NCBI RefSeq assembly: GCF_002294725.1 | Contig: NZ_NSFT01000005.1 | Location: forward strand, 62,001 to 126,000 | Source: Mesorhizobium sp. WSM4313 | GTDB taxonomy: Bacteria > Pseudomonadota > Alphaproteobacteria > Rhizobiales > Rhizobiaceae | Direction: 5' to 3' | Length of the DNA: 64,000 bases | Shown here: piece by piece, positions 16,951-25,099 of the stretch | Numbering within the stretch: the stretch's first letter is position 1 | Layout: the number at the start of each line of letters is the position of its first letter | Notes under the pieces: generated by a model | What the model saw: only the letters and a program-made list of their open reading frames with translations | Told to the model about the DNA's origin: nothing | The model's database searches: none | Made by a program: the position numbers and the translations under genes

Positions 16951-17517
16951 TTAATCCGCGCGGCGCACGTAGGTGATTTCGTTGGTGTCGACGATGATGC
17001 GCTCGCCGGCCGAGATGAAGGGCGGCACCAGCACGCGGATGCCGTTCTCCAGCACCGCCGGCTTGTAGGAGGAGGCGGCCGTCTGGCCCCGCACCACCGG
17101 GTCGGCCTCGGTGATGGCCAGCGTCACCTGGTCGGGCAGCGAAATGCCGATCGGCCGCTCCTCGTAAAGCTGCACCGTCACCATCATGCCGTCCTGCAGG
17201 AAGGCGGCGCGCTCGCCGACGAAGTCTTTCGCCAGTTCGAGCTGCTCGTAACTTTCTGTATCCATGAAGACCAGCGCGTCGCCCTGCTCGTAGAGGAACG
17301 AAAAATCCTTCAGGTCGAGCCGGATCTGCTCAACGGTCTCGGCCGAGCGGAAGCGCTCGTTGAGCTTGGTGCCGTTGATCAGGTTCTTCAGCTCGACCTG
17401 ATTGTAGGCGCCGCCCTTGCCCGGCTTGACGGTGTTGGTCTTGACCGCCACCCAAAGCCCGCCATCATGCTCGATGACATAGCCGGGACGAATTTCGTTG
17501 CCACTGATCTTGGCCAT
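16951..17517 (-). CDS. efp: Translation elongation factor P
   Basis: 188 residues, the standard length. Start [19 protein letters not shown], with Lys34 at the tip of the KPGKGGAY loop, the residue modified or exposed to the peptidyl-transferase centre in EF-P. The middle [18 protein letters not shown] and C-terminal [17 protein letters not shown] are canonical. EF-P rescues ribosomes stalled on polyproline. ATG 17517 begins the conserved domain; upstream in-frame sequence is not conserved. No EpmA or EpmB gene is visible here. Confidence 0.96.
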   Translation of the reverse strand: MAKISGNEIRPGYVIEHDGGLWVAVKTNTVKPGKGGAYNQVELKNLINGTKLNERFRSAETVEQIRLDLKDFSFLYEQGDALVFMDTESYEQLELAKDFVGERAAFLQDGMMVTVQLYEERPIGISLPDQVTLAITEADPVVRGQTAASSYKPAVLENGIRVLVPPFISAGERIIVDTNEITYVRRAD

Positions 17518-17647
17518 GATGAACTGATCCGGAATGAGATTTTTCTGGCGCGGGTCGCGCTTTGGCGCCTCCAAGAACACAAATTGCCCGGGGAGGCAAG
17601 GGAGGGAGCCCAAGGCGGTCCGGACATGCTGTCCGTGACGCCATGCG

Positions 17648-18811
17648 TCAAGGCAGACGATTTGCCTTCTGCAGCGCCTGCTTGGTCTGATCGTCGTCGA
17701 GGCCCTGCAGGAAATCGTCCATCTGCGGATCGATCAGCCCGGCGCGGCGGGCGACGATGTACCAGGCGCCGGCAAGGATCAGATCCGGATCGGTGCCGAT
17801 GCCGCCCATATAAAGCTTGGCGAGACGGTTCTGGGCGGCGACGTTGCCGCCTTGCGCCGCCCGTTTCATCCAGGCAAAGCCCGATTTCAGGTCGCGCCCG
17901 CCGCCGCGTCCCTCGATCATCCAGGCGGCGAGGTCGATCTGCGCGGTGTCGTAGTTCTGTCTCGCGGCCTGTGCCAGGAGAAGACGCGCCTGGGCGTCGT
18001 CATGCGGCTTGCCGCCGACGCCATTGGCGTAGAGCTGCGCCAGCGCATATTGCGCATCGGCAAGTCCGGTGGCGGCGGCGCGTTCGTAATAGGCGGCGGC
18101 CTTCACAAGGCCGTCGTCGCCGGGATCCTGCTGGACGAGCAACTGGGCGAAGTTGAACTGGGCAAGCCGGTTGCCGGCCTCGGCCGCGGCCTGCATCAGC
18201 GCGAAAGCGGCCTTTTCATCCTTCTTCACATAACGGCCGTCCAGCAGCGCCAGCGCGTATTGGAACTGAGCCTCCGGCACGCCCTGTTCGGCGGCCAGCG
18301 CATACCATTTCGCGGCCTCGGCCGGATTGAGCGGCACACCCAGCCCGCGCGACAGGATTTCGGCCACGAGCGTCTCGGCCGCCGGATCGCCGTTCTTGGC
18401 GCGCTCCATGGCGAGGTTGTAGGCGGTCTTGTAAAGCCCGCGCTGGAAGGCGCCGTAGGCGGCGTCCGGCTGCTTGGCACCGAAGCGGTCGGGATTGACG
18501 GCATCGGCCGATGGCGGCGTCATGGTTGCCGGTTGCGGCAAGGCGTTTTGGATCGGCTTATCGATATGCGCGCCGGTGCCGAACCTGTTCGGATCCGGCG
18601 CGCCGGCGTCCGGCGCGGCTGTGTCCAGTTTGCCCTTATCCGGCGTGCCAGTATCTGGCGTGCTTATATCCGGCTTGGTTGCGTCGGATGCGCTCTTGTC
18701 CGGTGCGCTCGTCTCCGGCCGCGGCTGCGGCAGCGGGACGGTCTCAGCCGCCATCGCGGCCTGCGCAAACAAGCCGGCCAGAACCGTCAGGCAAAGGCCA
18801 CGCAGGCGCAT
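17648..18811 (-). CDS. Exported Sel1-repeat protein
   Basis: 387 residues: signal peptide ([16 protein letters not shown], cleavage near residue 21), a Pro/Asp/Thr-rich linker with short PD-x-x-x-PD repeats (about 25-75), then at least five Sel1-type TPR repeats such as [21 protein letters not shown] and [21 protein letters not shown]. Sel1 repeats are protein-interaction scaffolds, here probably periplasmic. It starts 1 bp after the ThiE-like gene, so the two form an operon. ATG 18811 begins the signal peptide. Confidence 0.85.
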   Translation of the reverse strand: MRLRGLCLTVLAGLFAQAAMAAETVPLPQPRPETSAPDKSASDATKPDISTPDTGTPDKGKLDTAAPDAGAPDPNRFGTGAHIDKPIQNALPQPATMTPPSADAVNPDRFGAKQPDAAYGAFQRGLYKTAYNLAMERAKNGDPAAETLVAEILSRGLGVPLNPAEAAKWYALAAEQGVPEAQFQYALALLDGRYVKKDEKAAFALMQAAAEAGNRLAQFNFAQLLVQQDPGDDGLVKAAAYYERAAATGLADAQYALAQLYANGVGGKPHDDAQARLLLAQAARQNYDTAQIDLAAWMIEGRGGGRDLKSGFAWMKRAAQGGNVAAQNRLAKLYMGGIGTDPDLILAGAWYIVARRAGLIDPQMDDFLQGLDDDQTKQALQKANRLP

Positions 18812-18812
18812 G

Positions 18813-19460
18813 TCAGTCCTCGAAACGCGGCGCGGTTTCATCGAGCAACGCGTTGGCGGCGGCGATCGCGGCGCGCGGATCGCGTCCGTCGGCAAAGACG
18901 GCGCTGGACAGCGCGACGAACTCGGCGCCGGTCGCGGCCACCGTCTCGACGGAGGCAAGCTCGGAGCCGGCCATGACGATGCAGGGGATCGAAATCATCT
19001 CCGCCCACCATTCGCCCAGCGCGAGGTTGCGGTGGTGCGGCTCCGGCTTGTTGTCATAGCCGAAACGGCCGAAGAACATATAGTCGGGCCGCTCCTCGCC
19101 GAGCCCCAGCGCCTCGTCGCGCGTCTTGGCGCCGCCGGCGCCGACCATCATCTTGCCGGCCACGCGCTCGATCGTCTCGGCGAGTTCGGCGGGCTTCACT
19201 TCGACATGGATGCCGTCGGCCTGGACGCGCCCGGCGATGCGGCTGTCGCCGGCGATGATGACGGCGACGCCGGCACTTTGAGCGATCGGCACTATCCTTT
19301 CGGCGAAGGCCTGGAAGGAGGCATCGTCCATGCCGTTGTCGGGCAGAATCAACGAGGCGACGTCGCCACCGTCGAACGCCGCGCAGATTTGCTCCGCCGG
19401 CACGAGCGGCGGCGCGATCAACACGATGCGGCAGCGGTTGGGAGGAGTTGCTTCGTTCAT
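18813..19460 (-). CDS. ThiE-like (thiamine phosphate synthase family) protein, divergent
   Basis: 215 residues with a TIM-barrel pattern like thiamine phosphate synthase: VLIAPPLVPAEQI, VAVIIAGDSRIAGRVQADGIH, PDYMFFGRFG and GAEFVALSSAVFADGRDP. However, the ThiE signature usually written GVHLGQxD is replaced by GIHVEVK, and the pyrophosphate-binding loop is altered. It may therefore have a different substrate or no synthase activity. It is the upstream partner of the Sel1 gene, not part of the thi operon at 56 kb. Confidence 0.75.
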   Translation of the reverse strand: MNEATPPNRCRIVLIAPPLVPAEQICAAFDGGDVASLILPDNGMDDASFQAFAERIVPIAQSAGVAVIIAGDSRIAGRVQADGIHVEVKPAELAETIERVAGKMMVGAGGAKTRDEALGLGEERPDYMFFGRFGYDNKPEPHHRNLALGEWWAEMISIPCIVMAGSELASVETVAATGAEFVALSSAVFADGRDPRAAIAAANALLDETAPRFED

Positions 19461-19694
19461 TGGCCTTCGATCCCGGTTTCGCCTATGCCGGGCGAAGATG
19501 GTTGCATTGCGGCATAGAGCAAAGGGAGCGGCTTGAACAGTCGGCTATACGGCGGATGAGGACTGGTCCGGTCGAACATCGTCGCACACGTCGATATCGG
19601 GCTGGCAATAGCGGATGCCGGCATTAATGACTATCCCGGCGGCGCCGTTCTGCGCTATGGCTGAATTCCCGCCCTCTCCAACCTTCCTTTGCCG

Positions 19695-20465
19695 ATGTCA
19701 GGCCTGCTCAGCGACCCGTGGTTCTATGCTGCCGCCATTCCGGCGGTGATCCTTGTCGGCCTATCGAAAGGCGGCTTCGGCGGCGCCGTCGGTTTCGTCG
19801 GCGTGCCGTTGATGGCTCTGACCATCCCGCCGGTTCAGGCGGCCGCCATCCTGCTGCCGATCCTGTGCCTGATGGACGTGGTTTCAGTGTGGACCTGGTG
19901 GGGCGTCTACGACCGCAGGATGCTGGTTGACATGATGCCCGGCGCCGTCATCGGCATCGGGCTCGGCTGGCTGACTGCGGCGTTGGTCACAGAGGAGATG
20001 GTGCGGCTGATCGTCGGCGCCGTCGCGCTGGTGTTCGTGCTGCGCTGGATCTACCTGCAGTTCCGTCACGGCGCCGATCATGTGGCGGAACCGAACCGCA
20101 TTGCCGCCGCTTTCTGGGGCGCTGTCGCCGGCTTCACCAGCTTCGTCGCCCATGTCGGCGGCCCGCCCTTCCAGGTCTATGCGCTGCCGATACGGCTCGA
20201 TCCGAAAGTGCTGTCGGGAACGGCGGCAATCTTCTTTGCCGCCACCAATGCGCTGAAGCTCATCCCCTATTTCGCGCTCGGCCAGTTCGACACCGCCAAT
20301 CTCACCGCTTCGGCGGTGCTGATGCCGCTGGCGCCGCTGTCGACCATCGCCGGTGCGTGGCTGGTGCGCCGCATGCGGCCGGAGATCTTCTATCCGTTCA
20401 CCTACGCCACCGTCGCGGTGGTCGCCGTCAAGCTGCTGTGGGACGGCATTGCCGGCCTGATGTGA
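19695..20465 (+). CDS. TauE/SafE (TSUP) family permease
   Basis: 256 residues with about eight membrane segments. The two family repeats appear as VGLSKGGFGGAVGFVGVPLMAL near the start and GFTSFVAHVGGPPFQVYALP in the second half. TSUP proteins export sulfite, sulfoacetate or related organic anions; the substrate is not predictable here. ATG 19695 is preferred over an upstream TTG. Confidence 0.9.
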   Translation: MSGLLSDPWFYAAAIPAVILVGLSKGGFGGAVGFVGVPLMALTIPPVQAAAILLPILCLMDVVSVWTWWGVYDRRMLVDMMPGAVIGIGLGWLTAALVTEEMVRLIVGAVALVFVLRWIYLQFRHGADHVAEPNRIAAAFWGAVAGFTSFVAHVGGPPFQVYALPIRLDPKVLSGTAAIFFAATNALKLIPYFALGQFDTANLTASAVLMPLAPLSTIAGAWLVRRMRPEIFYPFTYATVAVVAVKLLWDGIAGLM

Positions 20466-20605
20466 GGCGCGTCGATATTCAGGTGAGGCCGGCCTGCAAA
20501 TGGCGATTTCCTGCGCTTCCGGTGCTCACGTACTTAAAGTACGCTCCGCTCCGGTTCTCGGAAATCACCACTTTCGACTCGGCCTGACCTGAATCTCAAC
20601 GCGCC
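20466..20605. repeat. 140-bp cruciform-type intergenic repeat
   Basis: Outer arms GGCGCGTCGATATTCAGG... (20466-20490) and its complement (20581-20605) match at 22 of 25 positions. Inner arms GATTTCC (20505-20511) and GGAAATC (20560-20566) match perfectly, and the centre holds GTACTTAAAGTAC. It lies between two convergent genes and looks like a dispersed rhizobial repeat. Confidence 0.72.
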
Positions 20606-20625
20606 TTCGGGCGAGCGCCTTAATG

Positions 20626-21177
20626 TCACGCGGCGCTCGGCACCATCTGGCGGCTGCCGCCGAAGGCGAGCGCGGCGCCCAGCGCGACCACCATCGCCAT
20701 GCCGGCAAGAATGCCGACGTCGTGCAGAGTGGGCTTCAGCACCATGTCGGCGATGATCACCAGCATCACCGCATAATCGAGGCGCGCCCAGTTCATCATG
20801 CGCTGGCCGATGGAGAGGGCGGCCGGCGTCACGCCCTGCTCGGCGATCATGGCGCCCATGCGCTCGCCGGTCGGCTTGAAGATCAGTATGCCGATCGAGA
20901 AGGTCGTGGCATAGCCGACGAGGCCGATGACGATCCACAGGTCGGCAAAGCCGACCCAGAAGCCGCACATGATGAGGCCAAAGACCAGCGTCAGCATCGA
21001 CATCGGCGCGAAGAACCGGCCGCCGAGCTGTCCGCTGGCGCGTATAGCCAGCAGCTTGTCCTCGATGTTGCCGGCGCGCTCGGCCAGCACGCCGAGCAGG
21101 AACAGCACGAAGCCGCCGCCGACCCACAAAATAGCCGAGACGACGTGAAGGAATTTGACGATCGAATACCAATCCAT
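20626..21177 (-). CDS. DUF2269 family membrane protein
   Basis: 183 residues with four to five hydrophobic segments. The start WYSIVKFLHVVSAILWVGGG with its membrane-embedded histidine, GRFFAPMSMLTLVFGLIMCG and FKPTGERMGAMIAEQG are typical of DUF2269. The function is not established; the His pattern is reminiscent of heme-binding membrane proteins but that is speculative. Confidence 0.85.
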   Translation of the reverse strand: MDWYSIVKFLHVVSAILWVGGGFVLFLLGVLAERAGNIEDKLLAIRASGQLGGRFFAPMSMLTLVFGLIMCGFWVGFADLWIVIGLVGYATTFSIGILIFKPTGERMGAMIAEQGVTPAALSIGQRMMNWARLDYAVMLVIIADMVLKPTLHDVGILAGMAMVVALGAALAFGGSRQMVPSAA

Positions 21178-21408
21178 GGTTTGCTCCGGATGTCCTGCCT
21201 GATTTCAAGCGGCGCGGATTTGCGCGCCGCCTTTGTGGAGCGGCCTTTTGCGTGGCGCGTGTTTCGGAACGATGCCGCGGCAGCAGCAAACATGTTACGG
21301 CCGCCACGATCGGCGCCCGAAATCCGGTGCTCGGACGATCCCGGGCAGCGAATCCGCTGTCCTGTTCCGGTACAGGAGCGCGCGTTCGCTTAAAAAATCA
21401 GCGCCGCG

Positions 21409-21423
21409 TTAAGGGTTCATTAA
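21409..21423. promoter_or_regulatory. Predicted CtrA-binding box upstream of a candidate sRNA
   Basis: TTAA-GGGTTCA-TTAA is an exact TTAA-N7-TTAA CtrA box. It lies just before the stem-loop RNA candidate at 21445-21546 and upstream of rcdA. CtrA is the cell-cycle response regulator of alphaproteobacteria; binding is predicted, not shown. Confidence 0.55.
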
Positions 21424-21444
21424 GCTTTACAGGCGTTTACTACA

Positions 21445-21546
21445 CCCATCCAGTTTTGCTGGATTCTTACCGAGTGGTTGGAGCCACTTTGTTTGACGCC
21501 TCCCTGTTAAACTCCTGAGAGCCGCCTTATCCGCGGCTCTTTTTTT
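21445..21546 (+). ncRNA. Candidate small RNA with intrinsic terminator
   Basis: Three stem-loops lie in series without an open reading frame that fits: ATCCAG-TTTTG-CTGGAT (21448-21464), AGTGG-TTGGAG-CCACT (21473-21488) and AGAGCCGC-N7-GCGGCTCT (21518-21540), the last followed by seven T residues. The single-stranded segment before the terminator contains GCCTCCC, an anti-Shine-Dalgarno-like sequence typical of trans-acting sRNAs. This architecture strongly suggests a stand-alone sRNA on the plus strand in the 555-bp gap before rcdA. The 5' end is approximate. Confidence 0.62.
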
Positions 21547-21603
21547 ATCCGCGGCCGGCTGGCTGATGCCATCCGCTTGCGGATGGCCGGAACCGGCCCG
21601 GCG

Positions 21604-21618
21604 TTAACCGTTTGTTAA
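21604..21618. promoter_or_regulatory. Predicted CtrA-binding box of rcdA
   Basis: TTAA-CCGTTTG-TTAA, continuing as TTAAAC, is an exact CtrA consensus 115 bp before the rcdA start codon. In Caulobacter, rcdA transcription is activated by CtrA, so the site is functionally plausible here. Confidence 0.65.
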
Positions 21619-21732
21619 ACATGCGCTTGCCTTCATTGGCGTCGAAGCGCATTTTCAAGCCTCAGTCATTTAGGGTGCGGGCCGCGTCGGCAAGGATGCC
21701 GAATCGGCTTGCGGCAGTGCAGGGGCGTATCG

Positions 21733-22263
21733 ATGAACGAGCCTTCGAAGGGCAGCGCGAAAACCATAAAACTGGCGGAGCGCCGGGTTTTCTCTCAATC
21801 CTTCAAGCCGCTTTACCAGGAAGGCATGGGGCTGGTCGAACAGGCCGCCGAATATCTCGATGGCAAGGGCAGGCTCGAAGCCAAGAAATTGTCGCGCACG
21901 GCAGCGACGCTCTATGCGGCCGAATCGATGCGGCTGACTACAAGGCTTATGCAGGTCGCCTCCTGGCTGCTTTTGCAGCGGGCGGCGAATTCCGGCGAGA
22001 TGACGCGCGACCAAGTGGCTTCGGAGAAATCCAAGGTGCGTCTCGACACCGCGTCCGCGCATGACGAGGCGCTTGGCTGGAACGAGCTGCCCAAGGATTT
22101 TCTGGACCTCGTGACGCGCTCGCTGCGCCTGCAGTCGCTGGTGCGGCGCATGGACGAGGAAATCTATGGCGGCGTCATCAGCGAGACGCACGCGCCCAGC
22201 CGGCGTGCCAACCCGGTGTCCGACCAGATCAGCCTTTTGAATACGGCGTTCGCGCGCGGCTGA
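21733..22263 (+). CDS. rcdA: RcdA-like regulator of CtrA degradation (DUF1465)
   Basis: 176 residues of DUF1465, the family that contains Caulobacter RcdA, a ClpXP adaptor needed for delivery of CtrA for degradation. The helical core is visible: FSQSFKPLYQEGMGLVEQAA, LSRTAATLYAAESMRLTTRL and FLDLVTRSLRLQSLVRRMD. ATG 21733 follows an AGGGG ribosome-binding site; an upstream TTG is less likely. Two CtrA-type boxes lie upstream, so a feedback loop (CtrA drives its own adaptor) is likely. Confidence 0.82.
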   Translation: MNEPSKGSAKTIKLAERRVFSQSFKPLYQEGMGLVEQAAEYLDGKGRLEAKKLSRTAATLYAAESMRLTTRLMQVASWLLLQRAANSGEMTRDQVASEKSKVRLDTASAHDEALGWNELPKDFLDLVTRSLRLQSLVRRMDEEIYGGVISETHAPSRRANPVSDQISLLNTAFARG

Positions 22264-22551
22264 AACCGCGTTTGCAAAAAAAACGATAGCGGTAGCGGCA
22301 TATCCTTGATTGGGCGGTAATTTGGCCGTGGCTTTGGCTGCAGTTCAACGCTTGCGACTCCGGCCGCTCGTCGAACCTGCGGCAGCCATCGCCGTATTGA
22401 AGGCCATGCCGGCCTTCGCGGGAAAGATCACACTTGCCTTGAAGCGATAGGCCCCTAGTTGGAGCCGTTCGCCGCAGCCGGGTCGACCCGAGCCGGTTCT
22501 GCAAGAAAACCACCGTCACTGTGACCAAAGCAGATTGCGAGGCTTGATCCC

Positions 22552-23616
22552 GTGCATTCGCCATTGGACCGCATCCCGGTATCGATCATCATCCCCAACT
22601 ACAATTACGAACAGTTTCTAGGACGCGCCATCGACAGCGCGTTGGAGCAGGACCACCGAAATGTCGAGGTCGTGGTCGTCGACGACGCATCGACGGATGC
22701 ATCGGTGGCCGTGATCGAATCCTACGGCGACAAAATCCGTCCGTGCCTCAGGCGCAGGAATGGCGGACATGCGGCTGCGTTCAATACTGGGTTCGAGGCG
22801 AGCACCGGAGAGATCGTCCTTTTCCTCGACGCCGACGACTATCTCTATCCGAACGCCGTTTCAGAGGTGTTGGACGAGTGGGATGCGGATGTCGCCCAGG
22901 CGCAATTCAGATTGCATCTCGTTGATGAGGACCAGCATATCAAGGATGTCTTTCCACCACCGGAACAGCCGTTCGATTCAGGCGACGTCGTGCCGGAATT
23001 GCTGCGCAAGGGGCGGTACCGTACGACGGTGACAAGCGGGCTGGCGTTCGACCGCGAGGCGCTGGAAACGATAATGCCGATGCCTGAAAGCGATTTCCGG
23101 CAAGGCGCCGACGGCTATCTCGCAACGCTGGCGCCGCTGCACGGAGAGGTGAAATCCATCGATACCTGCCTTGGCGCCTACCGCATCCACGGCTCCAATC
23201 ATTCGGTCTTTGCCGAAAAGCTTGCCGAGCGGGCGCGTTGGCGGGTGCAGCATGACTTCAGGCGCCTCGAGGCCTTGTCCGGCCGGGCGGCCGAGATCGG
23301 CTTGACCGTGCCGCCGGATGCCAGCCTTCGCGATCCGGTGCATCTGGAAGAGCGGCTGGCTTCGCTCTGCGTCGACGAGCCCCAGCATCCGGTCGCCACC
23401 GACTCCCGGCTGGGACTGGCAAAAGCGGGCGCCGCCGCTAGCCTGGAAATGGACGCATCCTGGCGGCGGCGGGCAGCTCTGGCGGCCTGGTTCCTTTGCA
23501 TCGGAATCCTGCCGCGGCGCATGGGCAATGCAGTCCTGGCGTGGAAGCTGGTCGCATCGTCCAGGCCGGCATTTCTCACGCGGCTGTCGAAAACCATCCG
23601 CCGCGTGACGAATTAG
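22552..23616 (+). CDS. Family 2 glycosyltransferase
   Basis: 354 residues from a GTG start. The GT-A nucleotide-sugar domain is clear: VSIIIPNYNYEQFLGRAIDS, VVVVDDASTDASVAVIESYG, NGGHAAAFNTGFEASTGEI and the metal-binding DXD as FLDADDYL near residue 100. The C-terminal 120 residues are not conserved and contain a weak hydrophobic stretch. The acceptor is unknown; a role in surface polysaccharide is likely but no other polysaccharide gene adjoins. The 288-bp gap before it shows no obvious feature. Confidence 0.88.
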   Translation: MHSPLDRIPVSIIIPNYNYEQFLGRAIDSALEQDHRNVEVVVVDDASTDASVAVIESYGDKIRPCLRRRNGGHAAAFNTGFEASTGEIVLFLDADDYLYPNAVSEVLDEWDADVAQAQFRLHLVDEDQHIKDVFPPPEQPFDSGDVVPELLRKGRYRTTVTSGLAFDREALETIMPMPESDFRQGADGYLATLAPLHGEVKSIDTCLGAYRIHGSNHSVFAEKLAERARWRVQHDFRRLEALSGRAAEIGLTVPPDASLRDPVHLEERLASLCVDEPQHPVATDSRLGLAKAGAAASLEMDASWRRRAALAAWFLCIGILPRRMGNAVLAWKLVASSRPAFLTRLSKTIRRVTN

Positions 23617-23719
23617 GCATCTCGCTGTTTTATGAAACAGCGTATCGCCGAGATTGCAATTGTTTCCGGTTTGTTCACATTTTGCTGACATCGCTTGCCG
23701 CCACGGCTAGACTTGGCGC

Positions 23720-24229
23720 ATGGGGGAAGCGATTCGCATCATCGGCATCGATCCGGGCCTGAGGCGCACCGGCTGGGGTATTATCGACAGCGTGGGCAAT
23801 TCGCTGCGCTTCATCGCATCCGGCACGGTGCGGTCCGACGACAAGGAGTCGCTGGCGACAAGACTCTGCCAGCTGCATGACGGCTTGGCCGAGGTGCTGC
23901 ACCAGGCCATGCCGCATGAGGCGGCGGTCGAGCAGACTTTCGTCAACAAGGATGCGACGGCGACGCTGAAGCTCGGCCAGGCGCGCGGCATCGCCATGCT
24001 GGTGCCGGCGCGCGCCGGGCTGGTGGTGGCCGAGTATGCGCCCAATGCGGTCAAGAAGGCGGTTATCGGCGTCGGCCACGGCGAGAAGAAGCAGATCCAC
24101 ATGATGGTGAAGGTGCTGATGCCAAAGGCTGTCTTCGACACCGACGACGCCGCCGACGCTCTGGCCATCGCCATCTGCCATGCGCATCACCGCCCGAGCA
24201 CAGCCTACCGCATGGCCGCGCTGGCGTGA
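23720..24229 (+). CDS. ruvC: Holliday junction resolvase RuvC
   Basis: 169 residues. The RNase H-like fold carries the catalytic acids in order: [13 protein letters not shown] (Asp near residue 10), [20 protein letters not shown] (Glu), and the C-terminal [15 protein letters not shown]. The enzyme cuts Holliday junctions symmetrically. Its stop is 11 bp before the ruvA start, so ruvC and ruvA are an operon. Confidence 0.97.
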   Translation: MGEAIRIIGIDPGLRRTGWGIIDSVGNSLRFIASGTVRSDDKESLATRLCQLHDGLAEVLHQAMPHEAAVEQTFVNKDATATLKLGQARGIAMLVPARAGLVVAEYAPNAVKKAVIGVGHGEKKQIHMMVKVLMPKAVFDTDDAADALAIAICHAHHRPSTAYRMAALA

Positions 24230-24239
24230 GGGGACAATC

Positions 24240-24860
24240 ATGATCGGCAAGCTGAAAGGCACGCTGGACGAGATCGACGAAGATAGCTGCGTCATCGACG
24301 TGCATGGCGTCGGCTACGTCGTCCATTGCTCGGTGCGGACGCTGGCCGCGCTGCCCTCGCCCGGCGAGGCGGTGGTGCTGTTCATCGAGACCTATGTGCG
24401 CGAGGACATGATCCGGCTCTATGGCTTCCAGAGCGGGCTGGAGCGCGAGTGGTTCCGCCTTCTGATGAACAATGTGCAGGGCGTCGGCGCCAAGGTGGCG
24501 CTGGCCATCCTGTCGACGCTGGCGCCGGCCGACCTCGCCAACGCGATCGCGCTGCGCGACATTGCCATGGTTTCCAGAGCGCCAGGCGTCGGCAAGAAGG
24601 TGGCGGAACGCATCGTCACCGAACTGCGCACCAAAGCGCCAGCCTATGCGGGCGCGGCCACCGGTACGATCGGGCTCAAGCAGGAGCTTGGCGAAGGTGT
24701 CGCGGCCGCACCGATCACCGATGCGGTCTCGGCGCTCGTCAATCTCGGCTATTCGCGCGACATCGCGGCGAACGCGGTTGCCGCGGCGCTGAAATCAGCC
24801 GGCGAGGGGGCCGACGCTTCGAAGTTGATCCGCTTCGGCCTGAAGGAACTGGCGCGGTAA
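24240..24860 (+). CDS. ruvA: Holliday junction branch migration protein RuvA
   Basis: 206 residues: an OB-fold domain beginning [13 protein letters not shown], tandem helix-hairpin-helix motifs ([17 protein letters not shown] and [16 protein letters not shown]), a flexible linker and the C-terminal RuvB-contact domain ([20 protein letters not shown]). ATG 24240 is set by the conserved start and an AGGGGA ribosome-binding site. Unusually, ruvB does not follow directly: 1.4 kb carrying an RNA ligase gene intervenes. Confidence 0.97.
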   Translation: MIGKLKGTLDEIDEDSCVIDVHGVGYVVHCSVRTLAALPSPGEAVVLFIETYVREDMIRLYGFQSGLEREWFRLLMNNVQGVGAKVALAILSTLAPADLANAIALRDIAMVSRAPGVGKKVAERIVTELRTKAPAYAGAATGTIGLKQELGEGVAAAPITDAVSALVNLGYSRDIAANAVAAALKSAGEGADASKLIRFGLKELAR

Positions 24861-24941
24861 GTCTGTGAAACTCAGCGCCCGGATTGACTTCCAGAATAGT
24901 TTGATTTCTTAAGTGCGCTTCTTTTTGCATGAGTAATCGAC

Positions 24942-25034
24942 ATGTGCCTTTTTGCGATCAATATCGAAGTGAACTCAGGATCGGCCGCGGCCGAGTCCGA
25001 ACGTCGCGCGCGCTTGCGGCATTGTCGAAGATAG
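24942..25034 (+). CDS. Possible 30-codon leader peptide ahead of the RNA ligase
   Basis: An open frame of 30 codons (beginning MCLFAINIEVN, ending in an Arg-rich RRARLRHCRR) lies between ruvA and a terminator hairpin. No good Shine-Dalgarno sequence precedes it, so it may be fortuitous. I list it because it ends 24 bp before an intrinsic terminator placed directly at the ligase ribosome-binding site, a layout that could be translation-dependent attenuation. Confidence 0.2.
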   Translation: MCLFAINIEVNSGSAAAESERRARLRHCRR

Positions 25035-25057
25035 CTTCACACAGCAATCCACTCGTC

Positions 25058-25085
25058 AGGCCGCTTCATCGGGAGCGGCCTTTTT
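25058..25085 (+). terminator. Intrinsic terminator directly upstream of the RNA ligase ribosome-binding site
   Basis: AGGCCGCT (25058-25065) and AGCGGCCT (25074-25081) form a perfect 8-bp stem followed by TTTTT. The GGAG ribosome-binding site of the ligase begins 5 bp after the T-run, at 25090, and its ATG is at 25100. It may end the ruvCA transcript or act as an attenuator; an upstream GCGGCC (24987-24992) could pair with GGCCGC (25059-25064) as a competing antiterminator. Confidence 0.75.
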
Positions 25086-25099
25086 ATTTGGAGCGAGCA

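Noticed and set aside
21252-21518. A plus-strand frame of 88 codons before rcdA
   Set aside because: It has no ribosome-binding site or family match and runs through the structured sRNA candidate and CtrA box.
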